Source: JADLCX01 sp038251595 (GTDB lineage: Bacteria; Planctomycetota; Phycisphaerae; Phycisphaerales; UBA1924). From it: a stretch of DNA of 36,725 nt. Under the pieces are notes generated by a model. The model saw nothing but the letters and a program-made list of their open reading frames with translations. It was not told the DNA's origin and did no database searches. The number at the start of each line of letters is the position of its first letter. Within the stretch, counting starts at the first letter, position 1. This document shows positions 1 through 7,987 of the stretch, in pieces. Location of the stretch: NCBI GenBank assembly GCA_038251595.1, contig JBBSBC010000006.1, forward strand, positions 1-36,725. Reading direction: 5' to 3'. The position numbers were made by a program, and so were the translations under genes.

Positions 1-1000
1 GACCGATGAGGAGGACCGCGGTTGCGAGGAGGGGGGGGGTGGGGAGCGGCGTGAAGGCGAGAATTATCAGGAGCCCGGCGGTGATAACCAGCACGGTGGG
101 CTGCGAGGTCAGCTGGCTTGTGAGTTCGTTACCCAGGCGTTCCTTGGAACCCGAACGTGTGACGATGAGCGCGGAGGCGATCGCGATGATGAACGAAGGG
201 ATCTGTGCGGTGAGGCCATCACCGATGCTGAGGAGGGTGAAGGTCTTGGCGGTCTGGAGGGCGGGCCACCCACGGTCGAGCGTGCCGATGGCGAAACCAC
301 CGACGACGTTAATGCCGGTGATGATGATTCCGGCGATGGCGTCGCCGCGAACGAACTTGCTGGCACCATCCATGGCACCAAAGAAGTCAGCCTCTTGCCC
401 GATGCGGGCGCGGCGGCGACGCGCTTCGTGCTCGTCGATCATGCCCGCATTGAGATCGGCATCGATGGCCATCTGCTTGCCGGGCATGGCGTCGAGGGTG
501 AAGCGTGCAGCGACTTCGGAGATGCGGGTGGCACCCTTGGTGATGACGACGAACTGCACCAGCACGAGGATGAGGAAGATGATGATGCCGACGTAAAGGT
601 TGTCACCGGCCACGAAGTTGGCGAACGCAGAGATAACCTCTCCCGCGACACCGACGGCCTCTTGGGGTGTGGAGGCCTCGGCGGTGAGGATGAGGCGCGT
701 CGAGGCAACGTTGAGCACGAGCCTGAAGAGCGTGGTTGCGAGCAGAAGGGAGGGGAAAACCGAAAAATCCAGCGGCTCGACCATGTAGATGGTCGTGAGC
801 AGAATGACGACGCTCAGGCTGATGTTGAAGCTGATGAGAATGTCCATGATCCACGTCGGCATCGGGACGAGGATCACCATCAGCAGAACGATGAACGAAA
901 TCGGGACAATGAGCGCGCGGTGGCGGTGCGCGGCCTGCAGCCACGCCGGCAGCTTGAGGCTGCGGCTTGCAAGTGCGGGAACTGGAGGGGCGGTCGCCAT
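1..1000 (-). CDS. flhA: FlhA, flagellar export gate protein (N-terminal part; runs off the left edge)
   Basis: FlhA is the large inner-membrane subunit of the flagellar type III export gate, coupling proton flow to substrate export. Only the first 333 codons are inside the window. I translated them from the complement of 998-1000 (ATG); an in-frame TGA lies 18 bases upstream, which fixes the start. Membrane segments are visible at about residues 30-50, 55-75 and 135-155. The conserved cytoplasmic FHIPEP loop follows (RFTLDAMPGKQMAIDAD, then EARRRRARIG), with further segments after it. The frame stays open to the edge through a run of nine G on the plus strand (31-39), and the residues there (FTPLPTPPLL) fit the family. 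It is the last gene of the fliN-to-flhA series and sits 236 bases after flhB. Identity is secure; the C-terminal cytoplasmic domain cannot be seen. Confidence 0.95.
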   Translation of the reverse strand, partial: MATAPPVPALASRSLKLPAWLQAAHRHRALIVPISFIVLLMVILVPMPTWIMDILISFNISLSVVILLTTIYMVEPLDFSVFPSLLLATTLFRLVLNVASTRLILTAEASTPQEAVGVAGEVISAFANFVAGDNLYVGIIIFLILVLVQFVVITKGATRISEVAARFTLDAMPGKQMAIDADLNAGMIDEHEARRRRARIGQEADFFGAMDGASKFVRGDAIAGIIITGINVVGGFAIGTLDRGWPALQTAKTFTLLSIGDGLTAQIPSFIIAIASALIVTRSGSKERLGNELTSQLTSQPTVLVITAGLLIILAFTPLPTPPLLATAVLLIG

Positions 1001-1016
1001 CCTGGCTGGTGGTGGT

Positions 1017-1035
1017 CACGAGCATCCTGCTCGTG
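1017..1035. repeat. Perfect 8-bp inverted repeat just upstream of flhA
   Basis: CACGAGCA and TGCTCGTG flank a 3-base spacer. In the flhA transcript this hairpin would sit 17 bases before the start codon, close to the ribosome-binding region. It may influence flhA translation or be a chance GC-rich dyad. No T run follows it, so a terminator is unlikely. Confidence 0.4.
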
Positions 1036-1236
1036 GTCGGGCGTGTGGGTGAAAGATCTCGGGGCGGTGAGACGAACTAGGTATCGGTAACGGAGTGAAC
1101 TGGGGATGATTTGTGCGCGGGAGATTTGCGCGAGCGCGGAGATTGCGCGTTTGAAGGTTTCCACGATGCGAGAATAGTTGGAGTAGTCGAATGCACTTGG
1201 GTGGGTCGCCCAGGCCACTCGGCACAGCAGCGCGTG

Positions 1237-2313
1237 CTACGCGGCTACCGGTTGTTTGCCTTCAAGTCGGTAGACATAAGCGAGGATTTCGGCAACAGCC
1301 TCAAAGTACTCGGTGGAAATGGTCTTACCTACATCGACATTGGCGTAGAGAGCGCGCGCTAAAGGTGGACGCTCGATGATGGGGATGCGGTTGGCGGATG
1401 CGATCTCGCGAATACGGAAGGCCATGAAGTCCGCACCTTTGGCCACAACCTTCGGCGCGGCCATTTTGTCGGGGTCGTATTGAAGAGCCACGGAAAAGTG
1501 CGTGGGGTTGGTGACGATGACATCGGCGGTGGGGACGGTCTGGCGGAGGCGCTGGAGGGCCATTTGGCGGGCCATGCGGAGTCGGCGGCCCTTGGTCTCC
1601 AGGTCGCCTTCCATCGAACGCAGTTCTTCCTTGATTTCCTGCTTGGTCATTTTGAGATCGCGGGTTTGCTGCCAGCGCTGGTAGATAAAGTCGGCTATGC
1701 CGATGATGAACATGACCGCGAGCATCCAGATGCAGAGATCGGCGATGATCTGCCCCATCGCGGCGAAGGCGGCGACGGTGTCGAGCCGGGGGAGCGCGAC
1801 GATCTCGGGCATGCGCTTGCGAACAATCATCGCGGCAATCGCGCCGAGGATCATCAACTTTACCAGGCCGGTGCCGGTCTTGACCACGTTGCGTAGTGAA
1901 AAGAGCCTGCCGATGCCCGCGATTGGACTGAGGCGGTCGAGCTTCGGACGAATGGGCTCAAGCGTGAAGAGGAGGCCGACCTGCGTGAACTGGCCGAGCA
2001 GCACGACCACGAACACAAGTAGGATGAACGGACCAACAACCATGACAACCCGTTTGGCCGCGAAACGCACACCGAGATCGATCTCGGCCATGTTCATGCC
2101 GACACCCGAGATGCTCGGATCAAGAAGATGCCTGACAATCGCGGCAAGCCCAGCGACCATTGAGCCGCCAAGCATCAGCAGCAGGATGTAGGTGCCGACA
2201 AGATCGATGGCGGAACTGAAGTCGTGCGACTTCGCGACCTGGCCGCGTGCGCGGGCATCACGACGACGCTTAGAGGTCGGCAGTTCAGTTTTCTCGCCAA
2301 GTTCCTCGGCCAT
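1237..2313 (-). CDS. flhB: FlhB, flagellar export substrate-specificity switch protein
   Basis: FlhB is the autocleaving membrane protein of the export apparatus that switches substrate class from rod/hook to filament proteins. The 358-residue length is normal. The N-terminus starts AEELGEKTELPTSKRRRDAR, the typical FlhB opening. Four hydrophobic segments lie at about residues 35-60, 85-110, 145-165 and 190-210. The autocleavage motif NPTH is at about 269-272, followed by the conserved FSVALQYD stretch. Key family residues therefore look intact. The ATG at 2311-2313 lies 9 bases after the fliR stop, so the two are very likely cotranscribed. The Shine-Dalgarno is weak, with AAGG 12 bases upstream. 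Confidence 0.96.
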   Translation of the reverse strand: MAEELGEKTELPTSKRRRDARARGQVAKSHDFSSAIDLVGTYILLLMLGGSMVAGLAAIVRHLLDPSISGVGMNMAEIDLGVRFAAKRVVMVVGPFILLVFVVVLLGQFTQVGLLFTLEPIRPKLDRLSPIAGIGRLFSLRNVVKTGTGLVKLMILGAIAAMIVRKRMPEIVALPRLDTVAAFAAMGQIIADLCIWMLAVMFIIGIADFIYQRWQQTRDLKMTKQEIKEELRSMEGDLETKGRRLRMARQMALQRLRQTVPTADVIVTNPTHFSVALQYDPDKMAAPKVVAKGADFMAFRIREIASANRIPIIERPPLARALYANVDVGKTISTEYFEAVAEILAYVYRLEGKQPVAA

Positions 2314-2322
2314 TGCGCGTGT

Positions 2323-3129
2323 TTACCTTGGTGTGGAGGGATGAAAGTCGCCCGCGGCCCAGATCATGATCTGATCGCAGGTTGAACGGATGTCGTCGCC
2401 GATGATCTCGCCGAGCGTGCCCATCGAGAGGATGAGCACGAATATGCCGAGCAGAACCTTGGAGGCAAAGCCGAGGGACATGATGTTGATCTGTGGGATG
2501 GTCTTCATCAGAAAGGCTGTCGCAAGCGTTTCGAGCAGCACGATGCAGAGGATGGGTGTGCTGACGCGGAGGGCTAAGTCAAAGCCTGAAGTGGTCAGGC
2601 CGAGCAAACAGTTGCCGAGGTCGGTCGCGCCGCTTCTGGCCGCGGCAAGGTCGCCGATCGGGATGTGGTTGAAGCTCTGCGAGAGGGCGATGAACATGAG
2701 TTCAAGCCCGCCCGCCGCGGCAAAAATGGAGAGCGCAACGTAGAGGAGCATCTGACCGATGATGTCGGACTCGGTCTCTATGGCCGGGTTGTAAATGCCC
2801 GCAAGGCCCAGGCCTAGTTGTTGCCCGCCGATGAGGCCGCCGAGCTGGACCGCGTACATCGGGAGTGAAGCGAGCAGGCCGATGCCCAGACCGATGAGCA
2901 CTTCGCCGAAGGCTACTGGTGCAAGCGTGAAGAGATCAAGATCGATGGGTGATTGCTGCGCGGGCGGAAGCGACGGATAGATGCAGAGCGCGAACATGAA
3001 CACGATCAGCGTGCGGATACGGAAAGGAATAAGCGAACTGCCGATCATGGGCGCGAAGATGAACAGCCCGCTGAGTCGGAAGAGGACCAGAAGAAAGGGA
3101 CCGATGTGGTCGAGGGGGAGAGCAGGCAT
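2323..3129 (-). CDS. fliR: FliR, flagellar export gate protein
   Basis: FliR is an integral membrane subunit of the flagellar export gate and packs with FliP and FliQ. I start it at the ATG at 3127-3129 (268 residues) because the sequence from there (MPALPLDHIGPFLLVLFRL, then SGLFIFAP) matches the usual FliR N-terminus and length. The frame also stays open upstream to a GTG at 3210, giving 295 residues. Neither start has a good Shine-Dalgarno. The protein is mostly hydrophobic with about six membrane segments and contains family-like stretches such as GEVLIGLGIGLLASL and GGLIGGQQLGLGL. It lies between fliQ and flhB, as in many flagellar operons. Confidence 0.93.
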   Translation of the reverse strand: MPALPLDHIGPFLLVLFRLSGLFIFAPMIGSSLIPFRIRTLIVFMFALCIYPSLPPAQQSPIDLDLFTLAPVAFGEVLIGLGIGLLASLPMYAVQLGGLIGGQQLGLGLAGIYNPAIETESDIIGQMLLYVALSIFAAAGGLELMFIALSQSFNHIPIGDLAAARSGATDLGNCLLGLTTSGFDLALRVSTPILCIVLLETLATAFLMKTIPQINIMSLGFASKVLLGIFVLILSMGTLGEIIGDDIRSTCDQIMIWAAGDFHPSTPR

Positions 3130-3240
3130 TGGGCACGGAAAGAGAGCGAAGAGCGAAAAAAGACAGGACGGTAATCGCGTACTTGTGATTAATGCAGACA
3201 GGCTGTCCACCCCCCGGCCCCAACCCTCAGGCAGGGGGAG

Positions 3241-3498
3241 TTAGAACTTGGTAAACATTTCTACCGAAAAATCGATGAGTCGCTGGATAATCCATGGCAG
3301 AAGTATGACGGTGACGGCGAGCATGGCGACGATCTTGGGAACGAAGGTGAGCGTCTGTTCCTGGATCGAAGTAATGGACTGAAAGAGCGCAATGATCAGG
3401 CCAACGACGATGCCGGCGAGAAGGATCGGCGCGGCGATCTTGAGCGTGATAATCAGCATCTCGCGGACAAGATCGATGATGGAGTCGTCGTAGTACAT
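3241..3498 (-). CDS. fliQ: FliQ, flagellar export gate protein
   Basis: FliQ is a small two-helix membrane subunit of the flagellar type III export gate. The 85-residue product matches the family length of about 89. It has two hydrophobic helices (about residues 15-38 and 52-75) joined by the conserved segment ALFQSITSIQEQTLTFVPK, which is close to the family consensus. The ATG at 3496-3498 gives MYYDDSIIDLVREML; no clear Shine-Dalgarno is seen. It lies between fliP and fliR on the same strand. Confidence 0.96.
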   Translation of the reverse strand: MYYDDSIIDLVREMLIITLKIAAPILLAGIVVGLIIALFQSITSIQEQTLTFVPKIVAMLAVTVILLPWIIQRLIDFSVEMFTKF

Positions 3499-3534
3499 GA
3501 GTGGTGACTGGCGCTTGAAAAATATTCTGTCTTC

Positions 3535-4572
3535 TTAAGTGAAGCCGAATCGAACCGAACCTATCGCCGCAAGAATCGGGGGGAGTGACGCTGAGATTGC
3601 TGCTGATTGCGGCGGGGGTTGGGCGTGCGTAGTGAATGACTGCATGAGCGAACCGACCACAAGTTGCCAGCCATCCACAAGCACGAAGAGGAGGAGCTTG
3701 AAGGGAAGGCTGATGAGCACAGGAGGGAGCATCATCATGCCCATCGAGATGAACATGGCGGAGATCACCATGTCGATAACCAGAAATGGAAGGTAGACCT
3801 TAAAGCCGATCAGGAAGGCGGTCTTCAACTCGCTGAGCATGTAGGCGGGCACAAGCGAGATCATGTCCACATCAGCACGCTTGAGGATCGAAGGATCGCT
3901 GGTGTTTGTGCCGCGATAGTTCAAAACCATGTAGAGGCTGGACCAGTTTCCGGTGCGCTCGATCTGATCGAACATGAAATCACGCATAGGCTGACGAGCA
4001 CGGCTCCAGAGGACATCGTAATCGCGGATTTCGCCGGTGTTGTAAGGCGTGATGGCTTCGCGGTTGATGCGGTCGAAAGTGGGCGACATGACAAGCAGAG
4101 TCATGAACATCGCCAGACCAACGGTGACTTGCGGCGGCGGGAGCGTCTGCGTGCCAAGTGCCTGCTTGAGCAGGCCGAGCACGACCACGATCCGCACGAA
4201 ACAGGTGGTCATGAGCATGATCGAGGGCGCGAGCGAGATCACGGTCAGTACGAGCAAAATGTTGATCGAAGTTGAAAGCCCACCACCGTTCCCCCCACCA
4301 CCTTCGCCACCCTGAGCTGGCTTTGACTTGGATGAAGGCGACCCGAGCGGGCCGAGCGTATCGGTGCTCGATTCATCGTCGGTTCCGGGCATGAAGCCCA
4401 TGTTGGATGCGCTGCGAGCGGCGATGGAATCACCCGCCGCGCTCAGGACGGAGAGTGGATTGATGTTGAGGGCGCTGCCGGGCCTAGAGGTGGTGGACTG
4501 AGCACCGGCGGTCGTGGACCAGACCAGCAACAACGCAAGTGCTGCGATGCAACGGCGGAGGGGCGGGGTCAT
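3535..4572 (-). CDS. fliP: FliP, flagellar export gate protein with long N-terminal extension
   Basis: FliP forms the core of the flagellar export gate. The C-terminal two thirds match the family closely: LAPSIMLMTTCFVRIVVVLG near residues 115-135, and the FliP signature PFLVIDMVISAMFISMGMMM leading into LPPVLISLPFKLLLFVLVDGW near 265-305. At 345 residues it is about 100 longer than usual. The extra part follows a signal peptide (about residues 1-24, ending TAGAQS) and is Ser-, Asp- and Gly-rich, with GGEGGGGNGGG just before the first core helix. Its ATG overlaps the fliO stop by 4 bases (ATGA), which implies translational coupling, and GGAG lies 4 bases upstream. Confidence 0.96.
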   Translation of the reverse strand: MTPPLRRCIAALALLLVWSTTAGAQSTTSRPGSALNINPLSVLSAAGDSIAARSASNMGFMPGTDDESSTDTLGPLGSPSSKSKPAQGGEGGGGNGGGLSTSINILLVLTVISLAPSIMLMTTCFVRIVVVLGLLKQALGTQTLPPPQVTVGLAMFMTLLVMSPTFDRINREAITPYNTGEIRDYDVLWSRARQPMRDFMFDQIERTGNWSSLYMVLNYRGTNTSDPSILKRADVDMISLVPAYMLSELKTAFLIGFKVYLPFLVIDMVISAMFISMGMMMLPPVLISLPFKLLLFVLVDGWQLVVGSLMQSFTTHAQPPPQSAAISASLPPILAAIGSVRFGFT

Positions 4573-5453
4573 CGAACTCCCCCTTTCACAGCCGCGCCTC
4601 GGGCGCGGATGGAGTCGAGCCGCCCGCGGACTGACCCTTGGCGCGCGGAAGCGGCCTCGGCCTCGGCAAAGGCGGCAACGTCGGGGCGGGCATCCCAGAG
4701 TTCGGCACGGTCGCCGCCCGAGCCGCTGCGAACGACGCGTCCGGATTTTTCAGGGGCAACCTCGACAAACGCAGGCTCGGGGTGTTCGGCATCAAAGCGG
4801 CTCAGCAGTTGTCGGAAGCCCGAGGCAATGGATTGCTGGTCGGCATCTTGCGTGCGCATGAGGATGGACGCGACATCTTCAGGTGAGTTGACCTCGCAGA
4901 GTGTGGTGAGCGATCCGCCAGCGCGAGCTCGCGAACCGAGGCTCAACCGTCCACCAATCCCATCTCCACCCGCTCCACTTTGTGCGAGCAGCAAGATGCG
5001 TGTATCGAGTCGAAGAAGGATGAGCGATTGGCCCCGCCCCAGGGGATAGCGCCCGAGAATTTCGAGCAGACCCGCGGGTGACTTACCGCCAGATACGCCA
5101 CCGATGGCGGATGCGAGATCGGGATTGGCGCGTGCAAGACGCTTGGTGAGCCGCGCAGCGCCGAAGATGAGCGCGAGAACGAGGGTGAGCGAACCGCCGG
5201 TGCGGATGAGCGAGTTGCTGAAGATGGAAGAGGAATCTGAGGTTTCGCGCGATTGAGCACGAGTGGTCGAAGGCGCGGCCGTCGGGTGGCCGAGCGGGCG
5301 AAGTTCGATTTCTGCTGCGGCGGCGGCGGGGCTTGCACTGGTGGTGTGCTGGGCCGCGACCCGCGGCGTGATCAGCACGATGGCGACCAACGCGACCATC
5401 GCCTGAATCACATGAGGCCACGCAACGATCTTGACTGTCAACTGGTGCGCCAT
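4569..5453 (-). CDS. fliO: FliO-like flagellar biosynthesis protein
   Basis: FliO assists assembly of the FliP ring and is poorly conserved, so this call rests on architecture and position. The 294-residue product has an N-terminal hydrophobic segment (about residues 10-34) and a second membrane helix near 88-103 (GGSLTLVLALIFGAARLTKR). A compact FliO-like segment follows, with EILGRYPLGRGQSLILLRLD and RILLLAQSG. This is the typical small domain after the FliO membrane helix. The C-terminal 120 residues are charged and low in recognisable motifs. The gene lies between fliN and fliP, overlapping fliP by 4 bases. It is longer than the usual FliO. Confidence 0.82.
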   Translation of the reverse strand: MAHQLTVKIVAWPHVIQAMVALVAIVLITPRVAAQHTTSASPAAAAAEIELRPLGHPTAAPSTTRAQSRETSDSSSIFSNSLIRTGGSLTLVLALIFGAARLTKRLARANPDLASAIGGVSGGKSPAGLLEILGRYPLGRGQSLILLRLDTRILLLAQSGAGGDGIGGRLSLGSRARAGGSLTTLCEVNSPEDVASILMRTQDADQQSIASGFRQLLSRFDAEHPEPAFVEVAPEKSGRVVRSGSGGDRAELWDARPDVAAFAEAEAASARQGSVRGRLDSIRARGAAVKGGVR

Positions 5454-5511
5454 CCTGGCTCTACTTGTGTTGGGCGGTCTGCCGGCGACTCCGTGCCGGC
5501 CAGCGAATCGA

Positions 5512-6036
5512 TCAGCGAGTGTCGCCCGCCTGCGTGATGATCTCGTTGATGCGAACGCAGAAGTTGTCGTTCAAGACCAGCACCTCACCACGGGCGACGG
5601 GCCGGTCGTTGACGTATACATCCACAGGATCGCCCGCGAGTTTGTCGAGCTCGACAACCGAGCCTTCGCCGAGGCGCAGCACATCTTCAACCAACATGCG
5701 CGTGCGACCGAGTTCGATCTTCACGTGCAGGTTGACATCGGCGAGCAGGCCAATCGCTTCGCGTGCCGCGCCAACAAGGCCGGGAACGATCCCCGGCAGA
5801 TGCAGCGGCGATGGCCCGGCCGGTGCCGACGGCGCGTTGGTGACCCGGGCTTGCGCAATCGCAGCCTCGGCGGCAGAGATGGCATCTGTGGTACCGCCCG
5901 GTGCGCCAGCATCGGCCCGCAGCGTGCTTACCGCGGCCTGTGCGCTGCTGAGCGCTTCGGAGGCAAGATCGCCAGCCGTTTGCGCAGGTGCGGCATTGGG
6001 TGGAGGAACAGTAGGATCGGGCGAAATCTCATCCAT
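5512..6036 (-). CDS. fliN: FliN, flagellar motor switch / C-ring protein
   Basis: FliN is the C-ring component that forms part of the rotor switch and docks export substrates. I chose the ATG at 6034-6036 (174 residues) because GAGG lies about 5 bases upstream. A longer frame begins only at a TTG at 6111. Residues 1-85 are Ala/Pro-rich and probably flexible. The C-terminal SpoA/FliN domain (about 95-170) is clear: VNLHVKIELGRTRMLVEDVL, EGSVVELDKLAGDPVDVYVN and RGEVLVLNDNFCVRI. It is the first visible gene of the export-gate operon; no fliM lies beside it, so fliM must be elsewhere. The gap to fliO is 58 bases. Confidence 0.95.
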   Translation of the reverse strand: MDEISPDPTVPPPNAAPAQTAGDLASEALSSAQAAVSTLRADAGAPGGTTDAISAAEAAIAQARVTNAPSAPAGPSPLHLPGIVPGLVGAAREAIGLLADVNLHVKIELGRTRMLVEDVLRLGEGSVVELDKLAGDPVDVYVNDRPVARGEVLVLNDNFCVRINEIITQAGDTR

Positions 6037-6177
6037 GAGCGCCTCGTGAGCGGGTAACCTCGTCTCCGACGAGGTGGGTCGAACTGCGTGCGTTGACACA
6101 CAACGGAACAACGCCGACCTTCAAGACCGTCAATCGGCAAACTGGGCGCACGAACCGCAGATTTGAGCCCATGATCT

Positions 6178-6202
6178 TGCGCGATCGGAGTACGATCGCG
6201 CA
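6178..6202. repeat. Perfect 10-bp inverted repeat between cysK and fliN
   Basis: TGCGCGATCG and CGATCGCGCA flank the 5-base spacer GAGTA. It lies about 100 bases after the cysK stop and 140 bases before the fliN start, both on minus. No T run follows on either strand, so it is not a textbook intrinsic terminator. It could be a Rho-assisted terminator hairpin, an RNA processing site, or a dyad operator for the flagellar operon. Confidence 0.5.
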
Positions 6203-6300
6203 GTTTCTGCATCTCAGCATTCCCATCCTCCCCCCCGCTCTTCGGTATGTTGGGCCTCCGGCCCGACACCTGCAATCGCATCGAAACAAACTCGCCATCA

Positions 6301-7302
6301 TCAGGGTGTGGCGGTTTGAAAGAGCATGGTGGAGAGGTATCGCTCGCCGAATGAGCAGGCGATGGTCACGATCCGCTTGCCTTTGAACTCGGGCTTGGCG
6401 GCAAGGCGTGCCGCGACACACACGTTGGCCCCGGCGCTGATTCCGCCGAGAATGCCCTCTTCCTTGGCGACGCGCCTGGCCCATTCGAATGCCTCGTCGT
6501 TGCTGACGAGCTCGATCCCGTTGAGGAGCGTCGTGTCAAGGTTCTTCGGAACAAACCCCGCGCCGATACCCTGCACCTTGTGCAGTCCGGGCTGACCACC
6601 CGATATGACAGGGCTGGTGATGGGCTCGACAGCGATGGCCAGAAAGTTGGGGTTAAAGCGCCGGATGTAGCGTGTGACACCCGTGATCGTCCCCCCTGTG
6701 CCGACACCCGACACGATCGCATCGATCTTCCCCCCCGAATCGGCCCAAATCTCCGGGCCGGTCGTGGCCTCGTGAATAGCTGGGTTGGCGGGATTCTCAA
6801 ACTGTTGCGGCATGTATGAGTCAGGCGTTGCGCTCTGAAACTCCGTCGCCGCGGCAACTGCGCCCCTCATGCCCTTTTCCGCGGGTGTCAGTTGCAGTTC
6901 GGCACCGAGGTGCTTGAGCAGGGCGCGACGCTCGATGCTCATGGACTCGGGCATGGTAAGCGTGAGGCGGTAGTCCTTGGCCGCGCACACGAACGCAAGA
7001 GCAATGCCCGTGTTGCCACTGGTCGGCTCGATGATGTGTGTGCCAGGATCGCCCGCGCCCTTTGCACCGCGAGGACGAATGCGCCCCTCTTGTTCGGCTG
7101 ATTCGATCATGGCCTTGCCGATGCGGTCTTTCACGCTGGCCAGCGGATTGTCGAACTCAAGTTTGAGCAGAACCTCGGCGTGTCCGGCCGGGATGACGCG
7201 GTTGAGCCGGACCAGGCGTGTGTTGCCCACACACTCCATGATGTTCGCGTACGTGCGACCGTGGACCGAACCCGAACTCGCGTTGGCGGCGACTGAGGCC
7301 AT
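6301..7302 (-). CDS. cysK: Cysteine synthase A (O-acetylserine sulfhydrylase)
   Basis: This is a cytoplasmic PLP enzyme that makes L-cysteine from O-acetylserine and sulfide. The 333-residue protein shows the full family pattern. NPLASVKDRIG holds the Schiff-base lysine (K58), PTSGNTGIALAFV is the substrate loop, and GVGTGGTITGVTRYI binds the PLP phosphate. GGISAGANV lies near the C-terminus, and the tail ends ACSFGERYLSTMLF. The ATG at 7300-7302 has GGAG (complement of 7311-7314) at good spacing. The rhodanese-like lipoprotein gene ends 52 bases upstream on the same strand, so the two may be cotranscribed. A close relative such as CysM or cystathionine beta-synthase is possible, but length and the closing motif favour CysK. 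Confidence 0.93.
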   Translation of the reverse strand: MASVAANASSGSVHGRTYANIMECVGNTRLVRLNRVIPAGHAEVLLKLEFDNPLASVKDRIGKAMIESAEQEGRIRPRGAKGAGDPGTHIIEPTSGNTGIALAFVCAAKDYRLTLTMPESMSIERRALLKHLGAELQLTPAEKGMRGAVAAATEFQSATPDSYMPQQFENPANPAIHEATTGPEIWADSGGKIDAIVSGVGTGGTITGVTRYIRRFNPNFLAIAVEPITSPVISGGQPGLHKVQGIGAGFVPKNLDTTLLNGIELVSNDEAFEWARRVAKEEGILGGISAGANVCVAARLAAKPEFKGKRIVTIACSFGERYLSTMLFQTATP

Positions 7303-7354
7303 GAAGAAATCTCCGAGGGGTGGTGTGATGCGATGCGTTCAACTTCGTGTCGAG

Positions 7355-7816
7355 CTACTTCTTCGTGCCGGTCTCGGCAATGGGCGCTACATCAGATGTG
7401 TCCGCAAGCCGGGCTTTCTTCCATTCGGCAAACCCACCGGCAAAGAGGCGTGCTCCGCTTTGGCCAGCGCGAAGAAGTCGCTTGGTTATGGCCGCGGCGT
7501 AACCGTCGCCGGGGTTTTCGCCATAGACCACCACCCACTTGGCGTTGGCAAACTCGGGCGGAAGTTTGGCCTTGTCGGCGTCGATGCCCGCAACGGGAAC
7601 ATTGATCGCGCCGGGAATGTGCGCGGCGGCAAACTCTGAAGGCAGCCGGGAATCGACGAGCAGCAACTTGGCCCCTTCCTTTTCCATGAGTCGCCGGACC
7701 TCGACAAGAGGGATGGGCTGAATATCGCGATCACTAATTGAATCCTGACAACCTGTCAGGGGTGAAAGGGTGGCGATCAGGAGGGAAAGGGACACGACGG
7801 GCCAGGGGAGGTGCAT
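7355..7816 (-). CDS. Rhodanese-like lipoprotein lacking the catalytic cysteine
   Basis: The start at 7814-7816 (153 residues) has AGGA 8 bases upstream; an in-frame ATG at 7825 is the alternative. A lipoprotein signal ends in a lipobox (LSPLTGC, Cys23), so the protein should be lipid-anchored in the envelope. The remainder is one rhodanese domain: LLLVDSRLPSEFAAAHIPGA (about 51-70), KWVVVYGENPGDGYAAAITK (about 93-112) and LFAGGFAEWKKA (about 124-135). Active rhodaneses have Cys right after the VVVY strand; here that position is Gly99 (YGENPGD). It is probably not a sulfurtransferase and may bind or sense a ligand or partner. Its position ahead of cysK suggests a sulfur-related context. Confidence 0.85.
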   Translation of the reverse strand: MHLPWPVVSLSLLIATLSPLTGCQDSISDRDIQPIPLVEVRRLMEKEGAKLLLVDSRLPSEFAAAHIPGAINVPVAGIDADKAKLPPEFANAKWVVVYGENPGDGYAAAITKRLLRAGQSGARLFAGGFAEWKKARLADTSDVAPIAETGTKK

Positions 7817-7987
7817 AATGCTCATCCTAGAGAATAACGCCGCAGCCTGCGTCGTGCCGATCGGTAGAATTCGAGATGGGCGAATCGGCTTTCGGACAAC
7901 CTCGTCCGCAAGAGATCGATAGCCCAAGTATTTTCAGCAGGCTTTCTGCCAGATGTTCGCCCGAGCCCAAACACTGCCCTATCGTGG

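Noticed and set aside
395..1090. A plus-strand open frame rich in Asp, Glu and His opposite flhA
   Set aside because: Low-complexity acidic composition comes from reading the Ile/Leu/Val-rich flhA codons backwards.
7744..7760. Inverted repeat CCTGACA-ACC-TGTCAGG
   Set aside because: It lies inside the coding sequence of the rhodanese-like lipoprotein at the lipobox codons (LTGCQD) and is short; treated as coincidence.
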